The position numbers and the translations under genes are program-made. Under the pieces are notes generated by a model, which ran no database searches, was not told the origin of the DNA, and saw only the letters and a program-made list of their open reading frames with translations. This document shows, in pieces, positions 10,701 through 19,356 of a stretch of DNA of 21,949 nt. Every line of letters begins with the position of its first letter. Within the stretch, counting starts at the first letter, position 1. This stretch comes from Collodictyon triciliatum (Eukaryota > CRuMs), in assembly GCA_043381765.1 (NCBI GenBank), contig JBHJMP010000921.1, positions 1 through 21,949 on the forward strand. Reading direction: 5' to 3'.

Positions 10701-13700
10701 TGCAGTCAAACAGGAAGGCCAGTAAGCGGTCTTTGGAGCCCGTTGGAATCTCAAAGTTCTGGAATTGGATAGTTCCAAGATTAAGATATGAGCATACGTG
10801 CGCAAGGACTTACATAAATTAATGAGGTTCGATGTTTATTTTCTATTACTTCTCTACTCTATTATGTACTATATAGATTTATACGAATCATCGAAAAATG
10901 AACCAGTAGGGAGTGTGTCACAATCTCTTCAATTCCAAGATTGAAAGATGGGTCGTAAAGGATTCCTTGGGTGTGAAGCAAATCGATGATGCCTTTGGGG
11001 ACCATGTTGTTGCAATAGACCAAACAACAAAAACGAATAATGCAACGCAATGACAAAATATCTTGGTGTCGAGCATAGGCTGTGTGAAGACACTGAAATA
11101 CATCCTGCAACTGACTTTGAGAGAAGCCTCCCGATACCTGAAGGCTGACATCTATGGGAAGCTGCACTAAGGCACCCTGATTTTGAAGCATTTTTAAGTA
11201 AAATCCATCCATTAATACGAAAGAGTAACTTTAGAATATTGCCCAATTATTTTCGTATAATGTGAGCTGGGTATTTGTTTTCTCTTCTTTCGAGTCTTTC
11301 ACATGTATAATAATTTATTATATAGATTGCAAATTGGTAAATTTTTACAAAAAGAAAAGAATATGCAACCTCGAATTCATACAGAGTGACAACAAGCTCT
11401 TCGGTTGAAGACGATTTCTTCATGTTTTTAATAATAAAGTAGAGAGTTTGGAAATCCAAGACCTGAACCTCTTCTTCCTGGGCCAATTCACTTGTCATGC
11501 TAGCGTGTGAAGGTAAAGGTTTTTCCGCAATTTTATCGATTTTATCAATTTTTCTGGATCTTGCAAATGAAAATCCTGTTCTAGCTGATTCTGTGACTGA
11601 CGCACTGGTTGTATAATAACTATTTATTAGGCTCTTGATTCCAGACTTTTCATTTTTGAAAATATTATTATTCTTATTAATGTTAATCCTTTAAATAAAG
11701 TATAAGGGGTTTATTTTATGGACTGATTTAATCATATAGAAACAGAGCGTGTGAGTCAGCTCAGGTATTAGACCATCAACTGGATTACTTTGAAATGAAT
11801 CAGTAAACATGACATGGTGAATAATGTATATATCTAATGAATCACCTTCGAGACGTCACTGAGCCCTCTTGACCAAGCAACCTCTGCAGCTGCTGCCAAG
11901 ATGTGGCCTCGGAGCGACCTAAGCTTTCTTTGGCAGTTCGAACTTCTTGTGCTGAAACTGGAGTTCCGTCAATAGCCTACACACGGCAAGCATGATGAAA
12001 ATTTTGTAATTGCTAGTAACTCTTTACGTGTTTATGGCTTTTGCTCATTTTGAATTCATACTAAATACCTTGACTTTTGGGCAGAAGCGAGCAAAGATTA
12101 AGCGATAGTCGAATTCGAGTCCGTAGAAGGTATTTCCACGTACTGATATTTCGGTGAGGTCTTTCATTCCCGAGATAATTTGAAGAAACTGGAAAGAGAA
12201 GAGAATAGAAGGAATAAAATAGATAAATGATAAATGATGAACGAATTCATGCAGTAAAAATATATTTAAGAAAAAACTCATATAGTCGAGCTAATTATTA
12301 TTGGTATTTAAATATTATTATCATTATCATCATTATTTTTAATTAAAAATGAGGGAATGGATTATATGCCGGCAGCCCGCAGTTTACATATAAATAATTT
12401 ATGAGTTTGTCTCAAAGGGTCTTGATTATGTTCTCGAGAAATCGATGGGCTTACGTTGGCGAACTCTGTAACTGACCAAGTAAACTTGTTTTCTGACATG
12501 TCCAATCTTTTTAATTTACGAAGGCTGATTAGGCCGAAACACATTCCAGACATTTGATTTTTGCTCAAGTTTAAAGACGTAAGCTCTGGAAGATTTAAAT
12601 CTGGGAACTCTTTTAACTATTTATTTCCAACAAATGTAAATAAAAAATATCAGTTCTTTTCATGATTAATTCCAAAGCAATTAGCTTTGCCTTTAATGTT
12701 GGCTTAAGGTATTGATATTAAATTATTAGTGGCTACATCAAATATAGAGTATACAGAAGAATTGGCATGTACCTGGTTCTGACTCATGTTGAGCTCTTTA
12801 AGGTTTGGCAGAGAGAGAACCAGTTTGCTAATTTTGTTATTTGTACCGATGAGACTTTTCAGCATATTTTCTTTGTCATCAAGGATGAGTTTTTCCACGA
12901 TGTTATTCCTAATAGAAATAACAAAGAGGTATATCTATCAAAATTTGAAAGAATGCAATATGCATCGCTGTAAAAAGAAGAGACTCATTGTATTTAAGAT
13001 ACCGGTAGTCTAACAAACAGTTTTCGCAAAAATAGTTAAAACTTAACATGCAGGGAGAAGAAGAGAAAAAAAAGAAAAAAGGAGAAAGGGTACATGAGTC
13101 AATTATTTGAAAGGAGTTAAAAATAAATAAATAAAAAAATGGAATGATTGATGTAAGTCATCGCAACGTACGAAAAGTCGATTGAATTGAGCGACTTTGG
13201 TGGGATTATATCAAAAACCGAGTCGATATCGTCCAGAGAGCATCGGGGTCCGGCTATGACCAGGTTGACTGGATTTCGGGCTGTTTTTGGATCTTTGCCT
13301 CCGAGCAGTTTCCATAGGGTATCTTCGCTGATATACATAATGGTCTGGTTTCGATAGTAATATCTATCAATACCACTGGTGTGCATCAAAAGGAATACAT
13401 ATATAAATATACGAATATAAGAAAATGAGTCATGTTATTAAAGCATTGATCTCAAGTTTCTTGCTGTTTCGTTTCGAATGAAATAAACATTTACGGAAGG
13501 CACAATCGCTGCTTTGGAAGTCCCTGATCCCGAAAACAAGCCGCCAAAGAGCGCCCCGCTTTGATCATCGGCCTTTTGGGCAGCGTCTTTTCCATCACGG
13601 CCTTCTTTGCCGTCGTTTTTTGGATCAGACTCGTGGCCATGAACATCCTCCTTCTCATGACTGTCCTGTTGCTCGACGTTCTCTGCGTGCTCATGGCTTT

Positions 13701-14002
13701 GATCAGGCTGCTCTTTCGGCTCATAAAAAGCCGGCTGTGCAGACTCATTGTGTGCATCGGAGGCTTTGCTGCTCTTGTGTTTCCACCGCGTAAACATAGG
13801 GACTCTGCCAAAGTAAACCAATGAATCTATGAGCGAGTATTGCTTGCACCTTTGCGCAGTGTTTTTTTCGCACAAAGCAGTTGTCAGTTTTCCCGAGTGG
13901 CTTGTTGATCTCCAAAGCCTCTGTTTTGTCGTGCGCTCGTCTGCGTCGTGCTGGGCGGCCGATGGATCTTTCGTTTGGATTCGGGGCGTATATTTTCCAC
14001 AT
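4725..14002 (-). CDS. Large LRR / helical-solenoid / PH-like protein
   Basis: Unrecognised family. Exons: 14002-13850 and 13773-13495 (tentative), then 13344-13172, 12908-12773, 12616-12455, 12188-12069, 11976-11846, 11688-11370, 11176-10904, 10758-10514, 10386-10074, 9932-9726, 9631-9456, 9320-9255, 9206-9181, 9023-8918, 8814-8637, 8479-8320, 8184-8132, 8054-7662, 7534-7367, 6958-6841, 6693-6611, 6474-6100, 5825-5646, 5566-5180 and 5072-4725; about 1,775 residues. All listed junctions keep phase. Order of parts: charged low-complexity N-terminus; leucine-rich repeats (LPNLKELNMSQNQ, LPELTSLNLSKNQ, LRKLKRLDMSENKF) with the cap AIDGTPVSAQEV; a long helix-rich region resembling armadillo/HEAT solenoids; a charged segment (DDEKEAEQARKKK); then two C-terminal PH-like modules, the last with INNRGRHQRRILIL and a late Trp as in myosin-I TH1/PH folds. 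This suggests a cytosolic membrane- or cytoskeleton-linked scaffold (inference). An in-frame TGA lies just past the donor at 8637, so two genes are possible. Confidence 0.72.
5073..5179 (-). other. Probable second GC-AG intron
   Basis: The exon at 5566-5180 ends in VVK and the next starts INNRGRHQRR, together giving a typical TH1/PH-like strand. The best-fitting junction uses GCTTGC as donor. A GT alternative (GTCAAG, four codon bases earlier) would also keep frame and lose two residues (VK), so this case is weaker than the one in PSMA5. The intron is pyrimidine-rich on the sense strand, with TTTTCTTTTC and CTTC repeats. Confidence 0.5.
5830..6091. repeat. 8-bp minisatellite TGAATGRT
   Basis: Roughly 32 copies of an 8-bp unit that alternates between TGATTGAA and TGGTTGAA, with rarer TGGTTAAA and TAGTTGAA forms. 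It fills the intron between exons 6474-6100 and 5825-5646 of the large minus-strand gene almost from donor to acceptor. Variant units occur in short runs, such as pairs or triplets of TGGT followed by runs of TGAT. Confidence 0.95.
7036..7316. repeat. Compound microsatellite CAAAAAA / CAAA / CATA / CAAA
   Basis: Inside the intron between exons 7534-7367 and 6958-6841 of the large gene. From left to right: about 10 copies of a CAAAAAA-type unit, a short CAACAAA stretch, mixed CATACAAA, a pure CATA run of about 28 copies (roughly 7168-7266), then about 12 copies of CAAA. The Cys/Val/Leu/Tyr-rich open frames on the minus strand are translations of this repeat. Confidence 0.97.
9181..9206 (-). 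other. 26-nt microexon of the large gene
   Basis: Bounded by GCCAG and GTAACC, it contributes LVSFAAVN and restores phase between the exon ending at 9255 (phase 2) and the one starting at 9023 (phase 1). Without it the neighbouring exons do not join in frame. Confidence 0.65.
13495..14002 (-). other. Ambiguous 5' coding region of the large gene
   Basis: All three minus-strand frames stay open for long stretches after the TTACAG acceptor at 14003-14008. The preferred reading starts at the ATG at 14002 (MWKIYAPNPNERS), splices out 13849-13774 (76 nt, GTGCAAG to CACAAG) and continues as SSKASDAHNESAQPAFYEP into a His/Glu/Asp/Lys-rich segment ending KAAIVPS. A second reading keeps one frame unspliced from about 14115 to 13495. 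Both share the downstream acidic and basic segment, which is low-complexity and probably disordered. Confidence 0.5.
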
Positions 14003-14099
14003 CTGTAAGAAATATCCTTTTTCGCGTGTTTGAAGGGTTCGGCGAGTGGAATAAAGCGGATTATTTGTAAAATGCGGTTTGTGGAGTCTTTTTTTTTTA

Positions 14100-14149
14100 A
14101 AATTATGATTATCATTATTATTATTATGATTATTGTTATTATTATTACT

Positions 14150-14224
<75 letters not shown>

Positions 14225-14240
14225 ATTGTTATGTTGTTGT
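14100..14240. repeat. ATT/GTT trinucleotide repeat
   Basis: An ATT/ATG-rich lead-in is followed by an uninterrupted run of about 25 GTT units (roughly 14149-14222), then a mixed GTT/ATT end. On the minus strand it reads AAC. It lies upstream of the ATG at 14002, probably in a 5' intron of the large gene. The poly-Val open frame on the plus strand is an artefact. Confidence 0.95.
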
Positions 14241-14408
14241 TATTATTGTAATCTGCGTCTTTCTAGCATACCAGAACGGCTGAAGATATAGATAAAGAAA
14301 ATAAAAGGCTTGCTCGAGGAAAAAGAGTGCCAAATCCTTCCTGTTGCTGGTCTCGCGTGAATCAGTCGTCTGCCTCTTCAAAGAGATAATGTGCTCCAAA
14401 GAGCCTAC

Positions 14409-14507
14409 GAAAGGGCTGGTTGCTTGCTTGTCATCACCCATCGAGTATATGAAGGATGAAAGTATAGCAAGACATGCGATAGTTTGGATATGAAATAGCC
14501 AGGGCAT
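14409..14507 (-). CDS. Possible first exon with signal/anchor sequence
   Basis: An ATG at 14507 opens MPWLFHIQTIACLAILSS, a hydrophobic N-terminus like a signal peptide or anchor, followed by FIYSMGDDKQATSPF and a GTAGGC donor at 14408. This is phase 0, so it would join the acceptor before 14002 in frame. The reading also stays open to 14229. A signal peptide on an otherwise cytosolic-looking LRR/solenoid protein is odd, so it may be a separate small gene or chance. Confidence 0.3.
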
Positions 14508-14602
14508 TAATGCAGAAAATCGACTGGTCTTTTTGTTGCGAGCTTCTATTTCATGCTATTGTCATCCACAGAAGCGATATAACCACTTGATAGAATTCAA
14601 CC

Positions 14603-14767
14603 ATGGGTTTCAAGGTCTCTCGAGGCAGCAGCGGACTACCTATGGGAATCATACCACTAACTGGTCAGTTTTTGATTTTTTTAATCTTGTTTTATCTTAA
14701 GAAAAAAGCTCCACATGGCCATCGTCATAGGCGAGTGGATTTTGATCAGATATCACGGCAACGATAA
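14603..14767 (+). CDS. Candidate 54-aa single-span membrane microprotein
   Basis: Uninterrupted frame with the start codon in a strong context (ACCATGG). The N-terminal part is polar (MGFKVSRGSSGLPM). One hydrophobic segment follows at about residues 15-32 (GIIPLTGQFLIFLILFYL), then KKK and a His/Arg-rich tail ending VDFDQISRQR. The shape is that of a small integral membrane protein with the basic tail likely cytosolic or matrix-facing. It starts 95 bases from the putative minus-strand start at 14507. I do not recognise the family. Caution: the hydrophobic stretch is T-rich DNA, and a 38-nt GTCAGT-to-TTAAG stretch inside could be read as an intron, though that is shorter than any other intron here. 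Confidence 0.4.
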   Translation: MGFKVSRGSSGLPMGIIPLTGQFLIFLILFYLKKKAPHGHRHRRVDFDQISRQR

Positions 14768-15259
14768 TACGCCTCATGACAAGGGCATCGATTAAAAAAA
14801 AAAAACAGAAATTAGGTTATTCAAGGACTCAATATCCGAAAAGGCAGTGTGTAAAAGAAGGAAAGAAAAAAAACGTGTTTGTGTCTTGGAAACTCGACAA
14901 CCTTACAGCTGTTTGTTTTTTTTTTTCAGCCAACATAGAGCAGTTCAGAGCTTTTTGGGATACTGAAAGCAATCAAAGAATATGACGGCATGATTGCCCG
15001 TGATTTTTGAAGAAAAAAACAACTGCATTACAAACTTATTGTTGGAAATATTTGAGAGGGAAGGCAGATGACGGAAATAGGTAAACTTCCAGATAGATAA
15101 GAGATAAAGGGAATTGAGCGATTGTACACATAACCATCTACAAAAAAATATTATAGAAGAGTCTAATACATAAAATACTGGGCGAGAATGCCGACCACCC
15201 TGATTTTTTCCTGAGGTGATTGCCTTTATTGTGGGTGACCTGGTAGGAAAAGCCGATTA
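14768..15259. other. Intergenic, 3' of RBM22
   Basis: AT-rich sequence with no well-supported gene. A plus-strand frame at 14776-14985 is Lys-rich and includes a strong polypyrimidine acceptor-like site at about 14917-14929, but no matching donor or known protein was found. The left-pointing 3' UTR of RBM22 occupies the right end. Confidence 0.5.
15225..15230 (-). terminator. Polyadenylation signal for RBM22
   Basis: AATAAA on the minus strand, about 30 bases after the RBM22 stop codon and within ACAATAAAGG. Position and sequence suit a poly(A) signal; no other gene nearby would use it. Confidence 0.6.
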
Positions 15260-15791
15260 TTATGCTGATTTATCCGGCTCAGAACCATGTTTGTCGTGTG
15301 CAGAGCCACGGCGCTGTGGGTCCATTGAAGGGTAGTAAATGCGGCTCGGTACCTATGACGTTAACATTACAACGGGAAATAGAGGAAATAGAGAGTCAAT
15401 GTAGACAAGAAAATAAATCGGACCTCTAGACGGGTGAATTATAGAAACACTCACACTCGAGGGGTCCATCACCGGAACTGGGAGATAAGCCGAAGCCATT
15501 CCCCTATGATATGGTCATATCGTTCGTGTGTTAGGATTATCGTGTGTGTTCAAGAGAAGATCAGGAAGTCAGGAGCGCAGATGAATGAGTTTATAACGGA
15601 CATCTGTTGTAAAAGGTAATCATAGGCGAGGATGAAGGACACGCACGAGTAGGCTGGGGATTGTGCAAAGGCTCCAGTCGGCATGGCAAAAAAGTTTGGC
15701 GGTGCTGTGGCATAAACTGGAGCGGAGAACTGGACAGGGTAAGGAAAACGATTCATAACATAACAAAAAAAAAAAAAAAAAAAAAAAAAAA

Positions 15792-15869
<78 letters not shown>

Positions 15870-18719
15870 CCCATGACTAGAATATATGTGATGTAGAATA
15901 TAAACACCAAAATTATATGTCAACATAAGATTTTTCCTTTCGTCTCAGCCGTGCTAAAAAAGAAAAGAAAAAAAAAGAAAATAGGGAGAAAACAAGGATG
16001 CTCTACTGGATATTGCTCAAGGCCCTCCTTTCCATGAATACCAGCAAGCGGTTTGCCCCACTGCAAATTGAGGCGGGTATCCTTTCATTTTGAAGGGACA
16101 GATGTAAGAAAAGAGTATATTCAAGTACACCACAGAGAAGTGGTAGCATGATAATCTGAGTAAGAGGCGGTCTTTTTCATGAACATAACACTCACGCGGA
16201 TGACTAGCTTCCCGGAAAGATTCTCAGCAGCCTTCTCTGCCTGAACACATTACTTTTTTTAGAATAAGAAAAGAAAAAAAGATGACACATGAACCCTGTG
16301 AGTGATAATTCATCTAAATGCATTTAATTGCAAAACAGAACATTAACCTGCGAGCGAGCGACGTAGGTGACAAACGCGCATGTGGCCCGCGGGACCATAC
16401 GGACATTTTGAAGCTCACCAAAAGCAGCAAAGACATCACTATTTCAAAAATCGCATGAGTGTCTCTGTGCGTGCGAAATGCAAGCAAATATCTGAATATT
16501 CCTTCGGAAGTAGCATGAAACTTGTGATGAAGTTACCGTAAGTCACTCTCGGTAATGTGCTCCTTGACACCACCAACATAAAGGGTTGTGACAGTTTTGT
16601 CTTCTGGGGGTTTGAGAGTAGCTGAAGTTCCGACCTACAACCAACAAGTGGTTTTAAAATAGTTTTTGTTACTAAATTATTTGTAAAATAAAATGCATGA
16701 TATATTTTCTACGAAACCAAAGTAAGGATAAAAGAGAACTAATATATACTCTGTTTAGCATCTTCTTTGCCACAGGGTCGTTCACACCAAAGAAACGGTC
16801 TTTCAGGTTCTGGTCAGCAAGTTCTCCAGTTTCTGGCATTTCATGTCTTTGGTATCCATCCAGGTGGTAGAAAAAATTGGACAATAATAAACAAAAAAAA
16901 AAAAAAAAAAAAGGAAAAGAGATAGCGAATGAAAATAATAGATGAAGAAGAGAATTGGCGGGGAGAGTAAAAATGGGCTAATTAGTAAGACATGCCGACG
17001 CATAATAATGACCAAGTGAGAAGGAAGAAGTATTACCGATATGGACATTCAGAACCACGGGTACAAGTACCTTTAACAAAGAACGAACAAATATGGGCCC
17101 TATAGACAAAGTTTAATACAGCCGGGTTGGAATTAAATTGTCATATTTTAAAATTAATGTGAAGGCTCCCATAATCGCAACTCCATCTTTCAAAGAATGC
17201 TGAGCATGAGGATATAGCTGAGAAAGAAAAGAAATATAGATGAGAGCCACGACTTTTCATGCAAACCTGTTTCTCTTGTAATATGGCTCACTACGTTGAA
17301 GACGCAAGAGAGTCTCGGAATGCTGTGTAGTCATTTTCCCACCAGTCAGCAAACCGACAGAAGAGTTGGTCCCATTTTGAAGAAGCTAGGAATGAAGAGA
17401 ATTAACAAAGCAATTCAATCATCAAATATTATCATCACAGCGACTAAAACTTTGGGATGAAAGTTTAAAAGGGTAAATAGAAGGTATAATTGTTAAAAAA
17501 AAATAAATTGGAAGGAATAAAAAAAACGAGTCCGGGTAGGCTATTTTCAAGTGAAAAAAAAAAAACAAACGGAAAAGTAACTTGCAGTTTGTTTGATACA
17601 CATAGAAAATTATGGGGCGATGGTAGAAAACGAAATTATGATGATACCTTTTGCTCATTGATTTGCGCATAGTATTCCCTGTTAACATCAGAAATGGGAA
17701 TGTCCAAATGATGAGGCTCAGCAGTATCGCGAACTTGAACGGGAAGCCCTGGCGAAAAGATTAAAAATGTCAAATCATATTCAAACACGAACGACGCGAA
17801 CAACACCCGCAGTATTGCAATCGGGAGTCTATAAAGATGGAAAAAGAATCCCTATTTTGATGTTTCGAAGAATTGTCTTTCTTGTGTTGGTGGCGAATCA
17901 ACAGCACGATAACAGCTTCATACCATATTTCAGATCCAAGATGCATGTTTGGCATACATTCTTGAGCTTGGCACATGTTTGGCAGATTTCGGTTTTTTTG
18001 TAGCGTGCTTGAGTTCCTGGCTTCCAGCGAAAGACCGTGAAGGGACGAGCACAAACCTTGGATCGAAAATTCCCATGTTTATATGTTATACAAAAAAAAA
18101 TAAAAAAATAATGGGCCCTTGAATATCATGAATAACGAAAAGGCTAATTGCACAGCAGACAAACACCACAGCAATATGGATGGAGAAAAAAAGCTGATGT
18201 TGGGATATGAAGACATGCTTACTCCCATTTTCATTTTTACTTTGTTATGGTTATAATGAGAGTTTGAGTTTATATGGCAAATATTTATATTAGTCAATCA
18301 TTTGTTGTTGCACAATCACAAATTACCTTGCATTCGCTTCCAAACTCGTTCTTTGTCTAGGGGTGGTTATCAAGGAGATAGGTAAGAACCATGACAAAAA
18401 TATTAGCAAAGGAAAGATTGAAACAACTCAAATTGTAGGGACAGATCGTTCTGTAGAGCGAAAAGGTGTTGTTGTTTTTTTTTAAGGGAAGGAAGCAAGA
18501 GACGTGATCGTGAACGAGTAAGATTACTCATGGATAACATATGGTTTCAAACTGAGAAAGCAACAGAGGGTGGATGTGACGAGCTGAGAAAGAAAAACCG
18601 ATGGTTACCATGCGAAGATACGGATTGTCTCCCAAACAGGTTTCGCACAGGATCGGAAACTCCGACTGCTCCCAACTTTGACGGTTATTGCTGTTTGCTC
18701 CGCGGCGTGCTCCGTGCAT
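15260..18719 (-). CDS. RBM22: Pre-mRNA-splicing factor RBM22 (Cwc2/Slt11-like)
   Basis: Spliceosome component that contacts U6 snRNA and helps form the catalytic core. Fourteen exons join in phase: 18719-18609, 18356-18327, 18056-17924, 17748-17648, 17385-17267, 17099-17037, 16846-16750, 16634-16537, 16438-16348, 16240-16196, 16081-16007, 15729-15647, 15503-15455 and 15352-15260; 395 residues (human 420). N-terminal zinc-binding part: [46 protein letters not shown] (about residues 16-86). CCCH finger at about 168-187: [19 protein letters not shown]. Linker [18 protein letters not shown] is diagnostic. RRM at about 231-306 with TTLYVGGV (RNP2) and CAFVTYV (RNP1). The tail is shorter than the human Pro-rich tail but keeps [19 protein letters not shown]. 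Exon 2 is only 30 nt. Exon 1 starts at [16 protein letters not shown], matching the family N-terminus. Confidence 0.96.
15764..15867. repeat. About 100-bp poly(A) tract in an RBM22 intron
   Basis: A nearly pure A run broken only once, by a C near 15792. It lies in the intron between exons 16081-16007 and 15729-15647 and reads as poly(T/U) in the sense transcript, about 35 bases upstream of the 3' splice site at 15730. It may act as an extreme polypyrimidine tract, or its length may be partly an assembly artefact. Confidence 0.9.
16893..16912. repeat. Poly(A) run in an RBM22 intron
   Basis: About 19 consecutive A, read as poly(U) in the transcript, located about 50 bases upstream of the acceptor for the exon starting at 16846. 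Confidence 0.85.
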
Positions 18720-19356
18720 GGTCTCTGCGGGTCCGGGTCGGAATTGCTGTGCGGCGTGAAGCTGGATCTTATGTTTGGCTTAGGTCAGCTGCTTGTTTTT
18801 TCTTTTTTTCTTTTCCTTTTTTTTTCTTTTTTTCTCTTTTTCTTTTATGTTTTATATGCTTTTTATGTTTTCAGTTTTTTCGTTGTTTGATCCTATTGTT
18901 CGGTTGAGATCGATGTGGTTTAAACTATTCAATGAATTTTAGATGTTGCTATTATGCAAATATAATTATTTGCACGTAATTTGTATATATTTTTCACATA
19001 TAATAATATAATTATGGTACTTATAAGTATAAGTTTATAAATTCCATATTTGATATATCTATATGGTATGAGTTCAAAGAAATTTTTCTATTTTTCCTAT
19101 TTTTTTGTTTTTATTACTTTTATGGTTTTTTGTCATCGGGCAAAAAGCAAAGTGCAGTTATTGAAGCATTCTTCCCATCATTCACCGTTCTACATCCTTG
19201 CAATATTTTCAAGTGGGCGGCCTTTTCCTTTCATTTTTTTATAACCTCTGAGAGTTCCATGGCAAAAGCATCATTATTTTTTGAGCATGATAGAAAGTAT
19301 TTCAGTTTGAATAAATCCGTCTTATTTTTCTTTCTCATCAGCATTATTTTTCTCTC
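18720..19356. other. Intergenic, phosphatase 3' end to RBM22 start
   Basis: Upstream region of RBM22 and 3' flank of the phosphatase gene, both on the minus strand. It contains T-rich runs (18797-18845) and very AT-rich sequence around 18940-19080. Short plus-strand frames here are Phe-rich translations of the T runs. No promoter element could be assigned. Confidence 0.6.

Noticed and set aside
13561-13824. Plus-strand hydrophobic 87-aa frame resembling a membrane protein
   Set aside because: Antisense of the charged His/Glu/Asp/Lys segment on the minus strand; complementary codons produce apparent hydrophobicity.
14776-14985. Plus-strand Lys-rich 69-aa frame
   Set aside because: Includes an A run and a T run translated as Lys and Phe, has no known motif, and its strong acceptor-like site has no convincing donor.
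15764-15867. Poly(A) tail of a retroposed element
   Set aside because: No element body or target-site duplication was recognised next to the tract; it fits an intronic homopolymer on the antisense strand.
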